A DNA stretch of 64,000 nt from assembly GCF_000272475.1 (NCBI RefSeq), contig NZ_AKFJ01000085.1, forward strand, positions 62,001 through 126,000, read 5' to 3'. The notes below the pieces were generated by a model. That model was not told the DNA's origin, ran no database searches, and saw only the letters and a program-made list of their open reading frames with translations. Within the stretch, counting starts at the first letter, position 1; each line of letters starts with the position of its first letter. The stretch comes from Novosphingobium sp. Rr 2-17 (lineage in GTDB: Bacteria; Pseudomonadota; Alphaproteobacteria; Sphingomonadales; Sphingomonadaceae). Positions 53,218-61,094 of the stretch are shown here, one piece after another. The position numbers and the translations under genes were made by a program.

Positions 53218-53255
53218 TTGCATCCATGAGGTAAGACCAATATGACAGGATGCAA
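53218..53255. promoter_or_regulatory. Nested palindrome and promoter in the uxaC/manD divergent region
   Basis: Outer arms TTGCATCC (53218-53225) and GGATGCAA (53248-53255) flank GGT-AAG-ACCAAT (53230-53241), a match to the GH2 site. A plus-strand promoter TTGCAT (53218-53223), 17 bp, TATGAC (53241-53246) has the operator in its spacer, so a bound regulator would block manD. It is probably the UxuR-type operator of both divergent units. Confidence 0.5.
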
Positions 53256-53307
53256 AGGCGCATCGAAGCGGGCAAGGGTCCGTCCAGCGCTTCTGGGAGA
53301 TCAGAAA

Positions 53308-54516
53308 GTGAAGATCACTTCCGCCAAGGTCATCGTGACCTGCCCCGGTCGCAATTTCGTGACGCTCAAGATCGTAACCGATCAAGGCGTCTACGGCATC
53401 GGCGATGCCACCATGAACGGGCGCGAGAAGGCGGTCGTCGCCTATCTCGAAGAACACGTGATCCCTTGCATCATCGGCATGGACCCGCGCCGGATCGAGG
53501 ATATCTGGCAGTACCTCTATCGTGGTGCCTACTGGCGCCGTGGACCAGTGACGATGCGCGCCATCGCCGCGGTCGATGTCGCCTTGTGGGACATCAAGGC
53601 CAAGATGGCGAACATGCCGCTGTATCAGCTTCTGGGCGGCCGCAGTCGCGACGGTGTGATGGTCTATGGTCATGCCAACGGCGGCGACATCGCCGAGACG
53701 GTGGACGCGGTCGGCCAGTATATCGACATGGGCTACAAGGCGATCCGGGCGCAGGCCGGGGTGCCGGGGGTCAAGGATGCCTACGGCGTCGGACGCGGTA
53801 AGCTGTACTACGAGCCTGCCGATGCGGCGCTGCCTTCGGTCACGGGTTGGGATACCCGCAAGGCGCTGAACTATGTGCCCAAGCTGTTCGAAAAACTGCG
53901 CGAGACTTACGGTTTCGATCACCATCTGCTGCATGACGGCCACCACCGCTATACCCCGCAGGAAGCGGCCAATCTGGGCAAGATGCTGGAGCCCTACCAG
54001 TTGTTCTGGCTGGAAGACGTGACGCCCGCCGAAAACCAGGAAGCATTCAAGCTGGTTCGCCAGCACACCGTCACTCCGCTGGCGGTGGGTGAGATTTTCA
54101 ACACGATCTGGGACGCCAAGGATCTGATCCAGAACCAGTTGATCGACTATATTCGCTGCACCATCGTCAGCGCCGGCGGCGTCACGCATTTGCGCCGCAT
54201 CGCGGACTTTGCCGCGCTCTATCAAATCCGCACGGGCAGCCACGGCGCCACCGACCTTTCGCCCGTCACGATGGGCACGGCGCTGCACTTCGACACTTGG
54301 GTGCCAAACTTCGGCATCCAGGAATACATGCGCCACACCGAGGAAACCGACGCCGTCTTCCCGCACGACTATCACTTTGATACCGGCGAATTGTTCTGCG
54401 GCGAGACGCCCGGCCACGGCGTCGATATCGACGAAGATCTGGCCGCGAAGTATCCGTATCAGCCTGCCTACCTGCCGGTCGCCCGGCTGGAGGACGGCAC
54501 GATGTGGAACTGGTGA
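53308..54516 (+). CDS. manD: D-mannonate dehydratase (ManD, enolase superfamily)
   Basis: 402 residues. Dehydrates D-mannonate to 2-keto-3-deoxy-D-gluconate. Enolase fold with metal ligands Asp210, Glu236 and Glu262, the catalytic His212 and Tyr159 and Arg147, all at the positions I recall for the N. aromaticivorans enzyme. The flexible loop (about 150-180, [20 protein letters not shown]) that forms the active site of high-activity ManD is intact, so it should be the efficient mannonate-specific type rather than a low-activity paralogue. Start is GTG 53308 with GGGAGA upstream. Followed 21 bp later by kdgK. Confidence 0.95.
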   Translation: MKITSAKVIVTCPGRNFVTLKIVTDQGVYGIGDATMNGREKAVVAYLEEHVIPCIIGMDPRRIEDIWQYLYRGAYWRRGPVTMRAIAAVDVALWDIKAKMANMPLYQLLGGRSRDGVMVYGHANGGDIAETVDAVGQYIDMGYKAIRAQAGVPGVKDAYGVGRGKLYYEPADAALPSVTGWDTRKALNYVPKLFEKLRETYGFDHHLLHDGHHRYTPQEAANLGKMLEPYQLFWLEDVTPAENQEAFKLVRQHTVTPLAVGEIFNTIWDAKDLIQNQLIDYIRCTIVSAGGVTHLRRIADFAALYQIRTGSHGATDLSPVTMGTALHFDTWVPNFGIQEYMRHTEETDAVFPHDYHFDTGELFCGETPGHGVDIDEDLAAKYPYQPAYLPVARLEDGTMWNW

Positions 54517-54537
54517 GCAGGGCGGGGTTGTACTGAC

Positions 54538-55464
54538 ATGGCAAGGATCGTCTGCCTTGGCGAAGCGATGGTGGAGCTGTCCGCCACTGCGTCCGGCTGG
54601 AGCGTGGGGTATGGCGGCGATACGCTGAACACCGCGATCCACCTTGCCCGTGCCGGGCACGAGGTGGCGTATATGACCGCGCTGGGCGAGGATACGTTCA
54701 GCGCCCACTTGCGCACGGCGTGGGCGGCGGAGGGGATCGACGGCGACCTCGTCCTCACCCATCCCACGCGCAACGCCGGGCTTTATGCGATCACTACCGA
54801 CGCCGACGGAGAGCGCAGCTTCACCTACTGGCGCGATGCCAGCGCGGCGCGGGCGCTGTTCGAACTGGAAGTGGTGGACGCCGCCATGGCGCAGGCGGAA
54901 GCGGCGGACTTGTTCTACTTCTCGTTGATTTCGCTTGCCATTCTTCCGCCGCAAGGACGCCAGGACTTGCTGCTGCTGGCCGCACGGGTGCGCGACCGTG
55001 GCGGCATCGTCGCCTTCGACGGGAACTACCGGCCCCGGCTTTGGGAATCGCCGGAGATGGCAGCGCGGATGCGCGACAAGGCCATCGCCACTGCCGACAT
55101 CGGGCTGCCGACGTTCGAGGATGAAGCCCTGCTCGACGGCGCCCGTTCGCCGCAAGCGGTGGCGGCGCATTGGCAGCGGCTGGGGTGTGGCGAAGTGATC
55201 GTCAAGCTTGGCGGGCAGGGGTGCTTGCTGGCGGACGGCACACCCGTGGCGGTGCCCAAGACGCTCCAGCCGATCGACACCAGCGGCGCCGGCGATGCTT
55301 TCAACGGCGGCTACCTGGCGGCCCGGATGCGCGATGCCGGTATCGAAGACGCTGCGCTTTGCGGCCATGCGCTGGCGGGTTGGAACGTCATGCGGCGCGG
55401 TGCCATTCCGGCACGCGATGAGGCCGCACCGTACACCGCCGGAGCGACCATCTCTCCGCAGTGA
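54538..55464 (+). CDS. kdgK: 2-keto-3-deoxygluconate kinase
   Basis: 308 residues. PfkB/ribokinase family with the N-terminal GYGGDTLNTAIHLARAG motif and the C-terminal catalytic DTSGAGDAFNGGYLAARM (Asp base and anion hole). In this context the substrate is KDG from ManD, and the product KDPG enters the Entner-Doudoroff pathway. The family is about 300-310 residues. No KDPG aldolase gene lies in the window. The GntR regulator gene follows 49 bp downstream. Confidence 0.9.
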   Translation: MARIVCLGEAMVELSATASGWSVGYGGDTLNTAIHLARAGHEVAYMTALGEDTFSAHLRTAWAAEGIDGDLVLTHPTRNAGLYAITTDADGERSFTYWRDASAARALFELEVVDAAMAQAEAADLFYFSLISLAILPPQGRQDLLLLAARVRDRGGIVAFDGNYRPRLWESPEMAARMRDKAIATADIGLPTFEDEALLDGARSPQAVAAHWQRLGCGEVIVKLGGQGCLLADGTPVAVPKTLQPIDTSGAGDAFNGGYLAARMRDAGIEDAALCGHALAGWNVMRRGAIPARDEAAPYTAGATISPQ

Positions 55465-55513
55465 ATTGGTCAGATGTCTTGCTGAATTGGCGAGGCTGTG
55501 ACATGAAAACGCG

Positions 55514-56269
55514 ATGGCAGAACGATCGAAGCTTTATCAGCGTGTCGCGCGCGAAATCGAACGCAGCATCCATACCGGCCACTATACTCCCGGCACCCGT
55601 CTTCCTGCCGAGCGCGATCTGGCAGAGCGCTTCGGTGTCAGCCGCCCCACCATCCGCGAGGCGATGATCGCGCTCGAAATCCGCGAATTCGTCGAGGTCC
55701 GCCATGGCTCGGGAGTATTCGTGACCGCGCAGTTGCCCGCCGCGAAGCCCGACGGCGAGCTGGACGTCGGCGCCTTCGAACTGATCGAGGCGCGGCTGAT
55801 GTTCGAAGGCGAAGCGGCGGCGCTGGCGGCGACGGTGATGAACGATGGAGAACTGAACCGCATTCGCTTGCTGCTGGAACGGATGGAAGCGCTGGACCCG
55901 GCCTCGCCCGAGGAGCTGGCGCTCGACCGGCAATTCCACCTCGCGATCGCCGAGGGCACTCAAAGCTCGCTGGTCGCCCAGGCGATCGAGCACTTGTGGG
56001 ATTTGCGCGAACGCTCGCCGCTGTGCCGCCGCATGTTCGAACAAGCGCGCTTGTCCGGCATCACGCCTCGGCCTGACGAACACCGCCGCATCTATGATGC
56101 GCTTGCCCAGCGAAACAGCGACCAGGCCCGCGCCGCCATGCGCTCGCACCTGACCCGCGTGTCGGAAGATCTACTGGCCGTCACCGAACTCGAAATGATC
56201 GAAAAAGCCAAGCGCGAGATCGGCGACAAACGCCGCCGCATTACAGGCGCGCGCTCGGGAGCGGCTTGA
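55514..56269 (+). CDS. GntR/FadR family transcriptional regulator (UxuR/ExuR-like)
   Basis: 251 residues. N-terminal winged helix-turn-helix (about 8-68: TPGTRLPAERDLAERFGVSRPTIREAMIALEIREFVEVRHGSGVFV) and a C-terminal all-helical FCD ligand-binding domain (about 85-230, LMFEGEAAALAA, LDRQFHLAIAEGTQ, DEHRRIYDALAQRNSDQARAAMRSHL) with the metal-ligand residues Asp and His of that domain. Such FadR-type regulators of uronate operons (UxuR, ExuR) are released by fructuronate or a similar intermediate. Candidate sites are the GGT-N3-ACC palindromes at 46292, 46502, 46527 and 53230. The start ATG 55514 has no strong ribosome-binding site. Confidence 0.85.
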   Translation: MAERSKLYQRVAREIERSIHTGHYTPGTRLPAERDLAERFGVSRPTIREAMIALEIREFVEVRHGSGVFVTAQLPAAKPDGELDVGAFELIEARLMFEGEAAALAATVMNDGELNRIRLLLERMEALDPASPEELALDRQFHLAIAEGTQSSLVAQAIEHLWDLRERSPLCRRMFEQARLSGITPRPDEHRRIYDALAQRNSDQARAAMRSHLTRVSEDLLAVTELEMIEKAKREIGDKRRRITGARSGAA

Positions 56270-56317
56270 GGGTCGCCCCTGCTGCTATCCGCGCCTTATC
56301 GACGCCTTATCGACACC

Positions 56318-57832
56318 TTATTTCTGCGCGGCACCAAGTCGTGGTGTGCCGGCGGCCGGGCTCAACGCGACTTGCTGGGGCGCATCCTGCCAATGGCCGC
56401 CGATCGCCTCGATCAATGAAACGGCGGAAGTCTGCTGATTCAGCACGTTGTCGATCACGCTGACACGGGCGTTATAAGTCGTCGCCTGCGCCGAACTGAC
56501 CGTCGTATAATCGACCGTCCCGGCGTTATACTCGTTGCGGGTAATCTGCTCAGCCCGCACCGCCGATGCCTGCGCCTGCACATAATCCGGCTGTTCCGCG
56601 CCATAAGCGGCGACTGCGGCAAGATCGGTTTCGACTTCCTGGAAGGCGTTCAGCACGCTCTGGCGGTAGCTGGCGACTGCGGCATCGTACGCGGCGCGGG
56701 CATTGCGGACCTTGGCGGAGCGGGCACCGAAATCGAGCAGTGTGACCGATGCATCGGCGCCCAGCGACCACACCGAACTGGCGATCGAGAACAGCTTGCT
56801 CAGGCTGCCGGCATCGCTCCCCAGCGAGCCGCTTAGCGTCAGATCGGGGAAAAACGCGGCTTTCTGAATGCCGATGTTGGCATTGGCAGCCGCCACCGCG
56901 CGCTCTGCCGAAGCGATGTCCGGGCGCCGCTGGAGGATCTGCGAAGGCAGAATCGAGGGGACTTGCGGAACGACAGGCGCCCACGGCACGACGGGCAGCA
57001 TGAAGCGGGAAGGGTTCTCTCCGATCAGCATTCCGATGGCGTTTTCGTACGAGGCGCGCTGCCGATCGAGGTCGCGGCGGCTGGCAAGCGCGGTGCTCAA
57101 CGTGGACTGTGCCGAAGCGACATCCGCCTCGCTGATGGTTTGCGCCTTGAATTTGTTACGCGTGACTTCCAGCGCCTTGCGATAGCCGGCGATCGTCTCG
57201 TCAAGCATGGCCGCCTGCGCATCAATGGCCCGCAGCGAGAGGTAATCGGTGGCGAGGCTCGCTTGCGCCGACAAGGTGGCGTTGGCCAGATCGGCAGCGC
57301 TGGCCTCGGCCTTGGCGCGGGACTGGCTGACCGTGTTGCGCAGCTTGCCCCACAAGTCCGGCTCCCAGCTTGCGGACGCTGTAGCCGAAGCGGAGGTGCT
57401 GGTGCCGGAATGCTTTTGCAAGCTGCCGCTGTGGCTGTAGTCGCCCGTCGCGGTGACGGTTGGTAGCAGGTTCGCCTTATCGGCATCCACGCTCGCGCTG
57501 TTCTCGCGGTAGAGGGCGCGGTAGTATTCGACATTCTGGTTGGTGACGGCGACCTTGGCCTCCAGATCGTTCAGCACCGGATCGCCGAACAGCTTCCACC
57601 ATTCGCCCTTGGCGATGTCATCGGCAGGCGCTGCGGTTTTCCACATCGGGTCTTCCTTGTAGCTCTGGTCGTCCCGTGCCGGGGAACTGGCCGGCACGCT
57701 ATAGGCAGGCGCCAGGTTACACCCCGACAAGGCCAGCGCGATCAGCATCGGCGCGGCCCACACAGGGCGCCTCGGCTTGCTGCGGTTGCGCGTTGGAAAC
57801 ACGGGAGTGATGGCGGGGCGGGATCGATTCAT
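56318..57832 (-). CDS. Outer-membrane efflux lipoprotein (OprM/NodT family)
   Basis: 504 residues. Signal peptide with lipobox LALSGC (about residue 38), then the OEP double-repeat pattern of long alpha-helices and beta-strands of TolC-like trimeric channels (VTNQNVEYYRALYRENSASVDADKANLLPTV, LSLRAIDAQAAMLDETIAGYRKALEVTRNKF, and the second repeat). It is the last gene of the RND operon, four bases after the mdtC stop, and forms the outer-membrane exit duct of the pump. The ATG at 57832 gives the expected signal; an upstream codon overlapping mdtC is less likely. Confidence 0.9.
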   Translation of the reverse strand: MNRSRPAITPVFPTRNRSKPRRPVWAAPMLIALALSGCNLAPAYSVPASSPARDDQSYKEDPMWKTAAPADDIAKGEWWKLFGDPVLNDLEAKVAVTNQNVEYYRALYRENSASVDADKANLLPTVTATGDYSHSGSLQKHSGTSTSASATASASWEPDLWGKLRNTVSQSRAKAEASAADLANATLSAQASLATDYLSLRAIDAQAAMLDETIAGYRKALEVTRNKFKAQTISEADVASAQSTLSTALASRRDLDRQRASYENAIGMLIGENPSRFMLPVVPWAPVVPQVPSILPSQILQRRPDIASAERAVAAANANIGIQKAAFFPDLTLSGSLGSDAGSLSKLFSIASSVWSLGADASVTLLDFGARSAKVRNARAAYDAAVASYRQSVLNAFQEVETDLAAVAAYGAEQPDYVQAQASAVRAEQITRNEYNAGTVDYTTVSSAQATTYNARVSVIDNVLNQQTSAVSLIEAIGGHWQDAPQQVALSPAAGTPRLGAAQK

Positions 57833-57836
57833 GGGA

Positions 57837-60800
57837 TCAGGCCTTGCTAGGCTGGGGCGCGTCGAAATGGCGGGCGAGCAGATGCTCATGCGGCGAACGA
57901 CGGCGGAAGCGGTTCAGCGCCAGGTAGACGACCGGGGTGGTCAGCAGCGTCAGCATCTGGCTTGCGATCAGGCCACCCACGATCGCGATTCCCAGCGGAC
58001 GGCGCAGTTCCGCGCCGTCGCCAAAGCCGATCGCCAGCGGCACCGCGCCCAGCGCTGCTGCCAGTGTTGTCATCAGGATCGGACGGAAGCGCAAGATGCA
58101 GGCCTCGCGGATGGCCTCCACCGGGGTTGCTCCGTGCGAGCGCTCGGCCTGGATCGCGAAGTCGATGATGAGGATCGCGTTCTTCTTCACGATACCGATC
58201 AGCAGGATGATGCCGATCAGCCCGATCACGTCGAACTGCGCGCCCGCCACGATCAGCGCGAAGGCGGCACCGACACCCGCCGAGGGGAGGGTGGAAAGCA
58301 CTGTCAGCGGATGGATCGCGCTTTCGTACAGGATGCCCAGCACGATGTAGATCGTCACGATCGCAGCGAGGATCAGCATCGGGGTGCTGGCTGAGGATTG
58401 CTGAAACACCTTGGCGGTGCCGCCGAACTCGCCGTGAATGGTGGCCGGAAAATGCTGGCTGGCTTGGGTCGTGGCAATCACTTGTGAGGCTTGGCTCAGC
58501 GAACTGCCGGGTGGCAGGTTGAACGAGATCGTAGCCGAAGGCTCGCCCTCGGTGTGGCTGACGCTGGCATTGGTCGAAGCCGAAGCCCATCGCGCGACTG
58601 CCGAAAGCGGGGTGAGCGTGCTGGCAGTTGTGCTCACCGCTTTGCCGGTGGCTGCATTGCTTCCCAACGAGGTGTTGGTCGAACTCGTCTTGGTGGCGAT
58701 ACCACCGCCGGTCGGCAGATAGAGGTTGTTCAACGCCTCCGGCGTCCCGTTGAACTGCGGTGCGGCTTCCATGACCACGTGGTACTGGTTCAGTCCCTGG
58801 TATATCTGAGCGACCTGGCGCTGGCCGAAGGCGTCATAAAGCGTATTGTCGATCGTGGTCATGGCGATGCCCAGTTGAGCCGCGCGGTTGCGATCGACAG
58901 TGACGAAGGCGCTGGCACCGGCATCCTGCTGATCGATATCTACGTCGGTGATGACGTTGGGCTGGCCTTTGAGCGCCTTGACCATACGATCGCCCGCATC
59001 GGCGAGTTGCTGCGGCGTATCGGCATAGAGCGTGTATTGGTAGGTGCTGTTGGTTTGCCGACCACCGACCTGCAAGTCCTGCACCGGGTTCAGGAAGATA
59101 TTGACCCCGCGCACCCGCGCCAGCTTAGGGCGGAGCCGTTCGATGACATCCTCGATCGGGTCGCGTTCGGCACGAGGCTTCAGGGTCACCATCAGGAAGC
59201 CACCTCCTGCGCGCCCGCCGCCGGTGAAAGCCACCGCCGTCGCCACGGCCGGATCGGCGTCGATCGTATCCACCACTTGCTTCAGCCTTTGCTTGAGCTG
59301 GGTGAAGCTCATGGACTGGTCGGCGCGCACACCGCCCATCAGGGAGCCGGTATCCTGCGTCGGAAAGAAACCCTTGGGGGCTTCCACCAGCAGGAACACG
59401 TTCAGCACGACGGCCCCTGCCAGAAGCACGAGCACGGGGCCGCGATGGGCAAGCGCCCAATCCAGTTGGCGGGTGTAACTGCGTTGCATGCGATCGAACA
59501 AGCGGCGCGACCAGGCGAACAACCATCCCTCGGGCGGATGTGCCTTGGCGCTGCCGGTCGGATCGGAAACCGGTTCTTCATGGGCCGCGCCGGCAGCAGT
59601 GCGTCTATTGAGGATGCGGGCCGCCATCATCGGCGTAGCGGTCAGCGACACGACCAAAGAAATTGCGACTGCCGCCGTCATCGTCAGCGCAAATTCCCGG
59701 AAGATACGACCGACCAATCCGCCCATAAAGATGAGCGGCACGAACACCGCCACCAAGCTGAGCGAGATCGACAGAACGGTGAAGCCCACTTCGCGCGCGC
59801 CCTTGAGCGCCGCCGCGACCGGTTCCATCCCCTCCTCTATATGGCGGGCGATGTTCTCGACCACGACGATGGCGTCATCGACCACGAAGCCGGTGGCGAC
59901 GGTCAGCGCCATCAGTGACAGGTTGTCGAGCAGGAAGCCTGAGACGTACATGACGCCGAACGTCCCGAGCAACGAGGCAACGACCGCAGCCGCCGGGATC
60001 AGCGTTGCGCGCCAGCTTTGCAGGAACAGGCTGACGACCAGAACCACGAGCAACGTCGAGACCAGCAGCGTCACTTCCACTTCCTGAAGGCTGGCGCGAA
60101 TGGTGACGGTGCGGTCGCTGGCGATCGCTAGTTTGATGTCGGCGGGCAACTGCGCTTGAAGTCCAGGAAGCTGGGCTTTCAGAGCGTCTACGGTCTCGAC
60201 GATATTGGCTTCGGGTTGGCGGCTGATGAGGATCGGAACCGCTTTTTGCCCATTGAACAGGCCCATGGTGCGGGTGTCCTCGGGACCATCGATCACGCTG
60301 GCGATGTCCGACAGGCGCACTGGCGCATTGTTGCGCCAAGCGACGATCAGCGGCGCATAGTCCCCCGCTTTCAGGCCGGCTTGGTTGGTGTAGATTTGCC
60401 AGGAACGGCCGCCCTTCGACTCGTCGATCCCCTCGATCACACCGCGGGGGCGGTTGGCGCTGGCCGATTGCAGAGCGGTGCGCACATCCTCCAGGGCAAT
60501 GCCGTTCCGGCTGAGTAACACCGGATTGATCTCGACCCGGACCGAAGGCAGCGCGGCGCCGCCCAGTTCCACATTGCCGACGCCGCTGACCTGGAGCAGC
60601 CGCTGCTCCACGATGTTCGACACTTTGTCGTAGATTTCGTCGGGACTGCGGGTGGGGCTGGTGAGCGCCAGGATCAGGATCGGGGCATCGGCCGGGTTGG
60701 CCTTGCGATAAGTGGGATTGCTTTTGAGCGAGGCAGGCAGATCGGCCCTGCTGGCATTGATCGCGGCCTGCACATCGCGCGCGGCGCCATCGATATCGCG

Positions 60801-61094
60801 CGATAGATCGAACTGCAGTGTCACCGATGTCGAGCCCAGGGATGAGCGCGAGGTCATCTCGGTCACCCCGGCGATGGTGCCCAGGTGCCGCTCCAACGGG
60901 CTGGCGACGGTACTGGCCATCGTCGAAGGGCTGGCGCCCGACATGCTGGCGGATACCTGGATGGTGGGAATATCGACTTTCGGCAGCGGTGCCACCGGCA
61001 GTTTGAAGAACGCGACGATACCCGCCAGCGCGACGCCCACGATCAGCAACAAAGTGCCGATCGGACGCCGGATGAAAGGCGCCGAAATGTTCAC
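57837..61094 (-). CDS. mdtC: RND efflux transporter, MdtC-like permease subunit
   Basis: 1085 residues. Twelve-helix inner-membrane RND proton-driven exporter. Landmarks: SAPFIRRPIGTLLLIVGVALAG at TM1, the TM4 acid pair ATGFVVDDAIVVVENIARHIEEG (proton relay), and GIVKKNAILIIDFAIQAERS in TM10. The DIDGAARDVQAAINASRADLP segment is typical of the MdtB/MdtC subtype, which forms MdtB2MdtC heterotrimers. It has a Ser/Thr/Gly-rich insertion of about 32 residues after LYLPT (58614-58709). Start overlaps the mdtB stop (ATGA). Usual substrates are bile-salt-like, novobiocin-like or aromatic compounds. Confidence 0.9.
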   Translation of the reverse strand: MNISAPFIRRPIGTLLLIVGVALAGIVAFFKLPVAPLPKVDIPTIQVSASMSGASPSTMASTVASPLERHLGTIAGVTEMTSRSSLGSTSVTLQFDLSRDIDGAARDVQAAINASRADLPASLKSNPTYRKANPADAPILILALTSPTRSPDEIYDKVSNIVEQRLLQVSGVGNVELGGAALPSVRVEINPVLLSRNGIALEDVRTALQSASANRPRGVIEGIDESKGGRSWQIYTNQAGLKAGDYAPLIVAWRNNAPVRLSDIASVIDGPEDTRTMGLFNGQKAVPILISRQPEANIVETVDALKAQLPGLQAQLPADIKLAIASDRTVTIRASLQEVEVTLLVSTLLVVLVVSLFLQSWRATLIPAAAVVASLLGTFGVMYVSGFLLDNLSLMALTVATGFVVDDAIVVVENIARHIEEGMEPVAAALKGAREVGFTVLSISLSLVAVFVPLIFMGGLVGRIFREFALTMTAAVAISLVVSLTATPMMAARILNRRTAAGAAHEEPVSDPTGSAKAHPPEGWLFAWSRRLFDRMQRSYTRQLDWALAHRGPVLVLLAGAVVLNVFLLVEAPKGFFPTQDTGSLMGGVRADQSMSFTQLKQRLKQVVDTIDADPAVATAVAFTGGGRAGGGFLMVTLKPRAERDPIEDVIERLRPKLARVRGVNIFLNPVQDLQVGGRQTNSTYQYTLYADTPQQLADAGDRMVKALKGQPNVITDVDIDQQDAGASAFVTVDRNRAAQLGIAMTTIDNTLYDAFGQRQVAQIYQGLNQYHVVMEAAPQFNGTPEALNNLYLPTGGGIATKTSSTNTSLGSNAATGKAVSTTASTLTPLSAVARWASASTNASVSHTEGEPSATISFNLPPGSSLSQASQVIATTQASQHFPATIHGEFGGTAKVFQQSSASTPMLILAAIVTIYIVLGILYESAIHPLTVLSTLPSAGVGAAFALIVAGAQFDVIGLIGIILLIGIVKKNAILIIDFAIQAERSHGATPVEAIREACILRFRPILMTTLAAALGAVPLAIGFGDGAELRRPLGIAIVGGLIASQMLTLLTTPVVYLALNRFRRRSPHEHLLARHFDAPQPSKA

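Noticed and set aside
53206-55368. 720-codon minus-strand frame antisense to manD and kdgK
   Set aside because: manD and kdgK have intact catalytic residues; the antisense product is compositionally biased.
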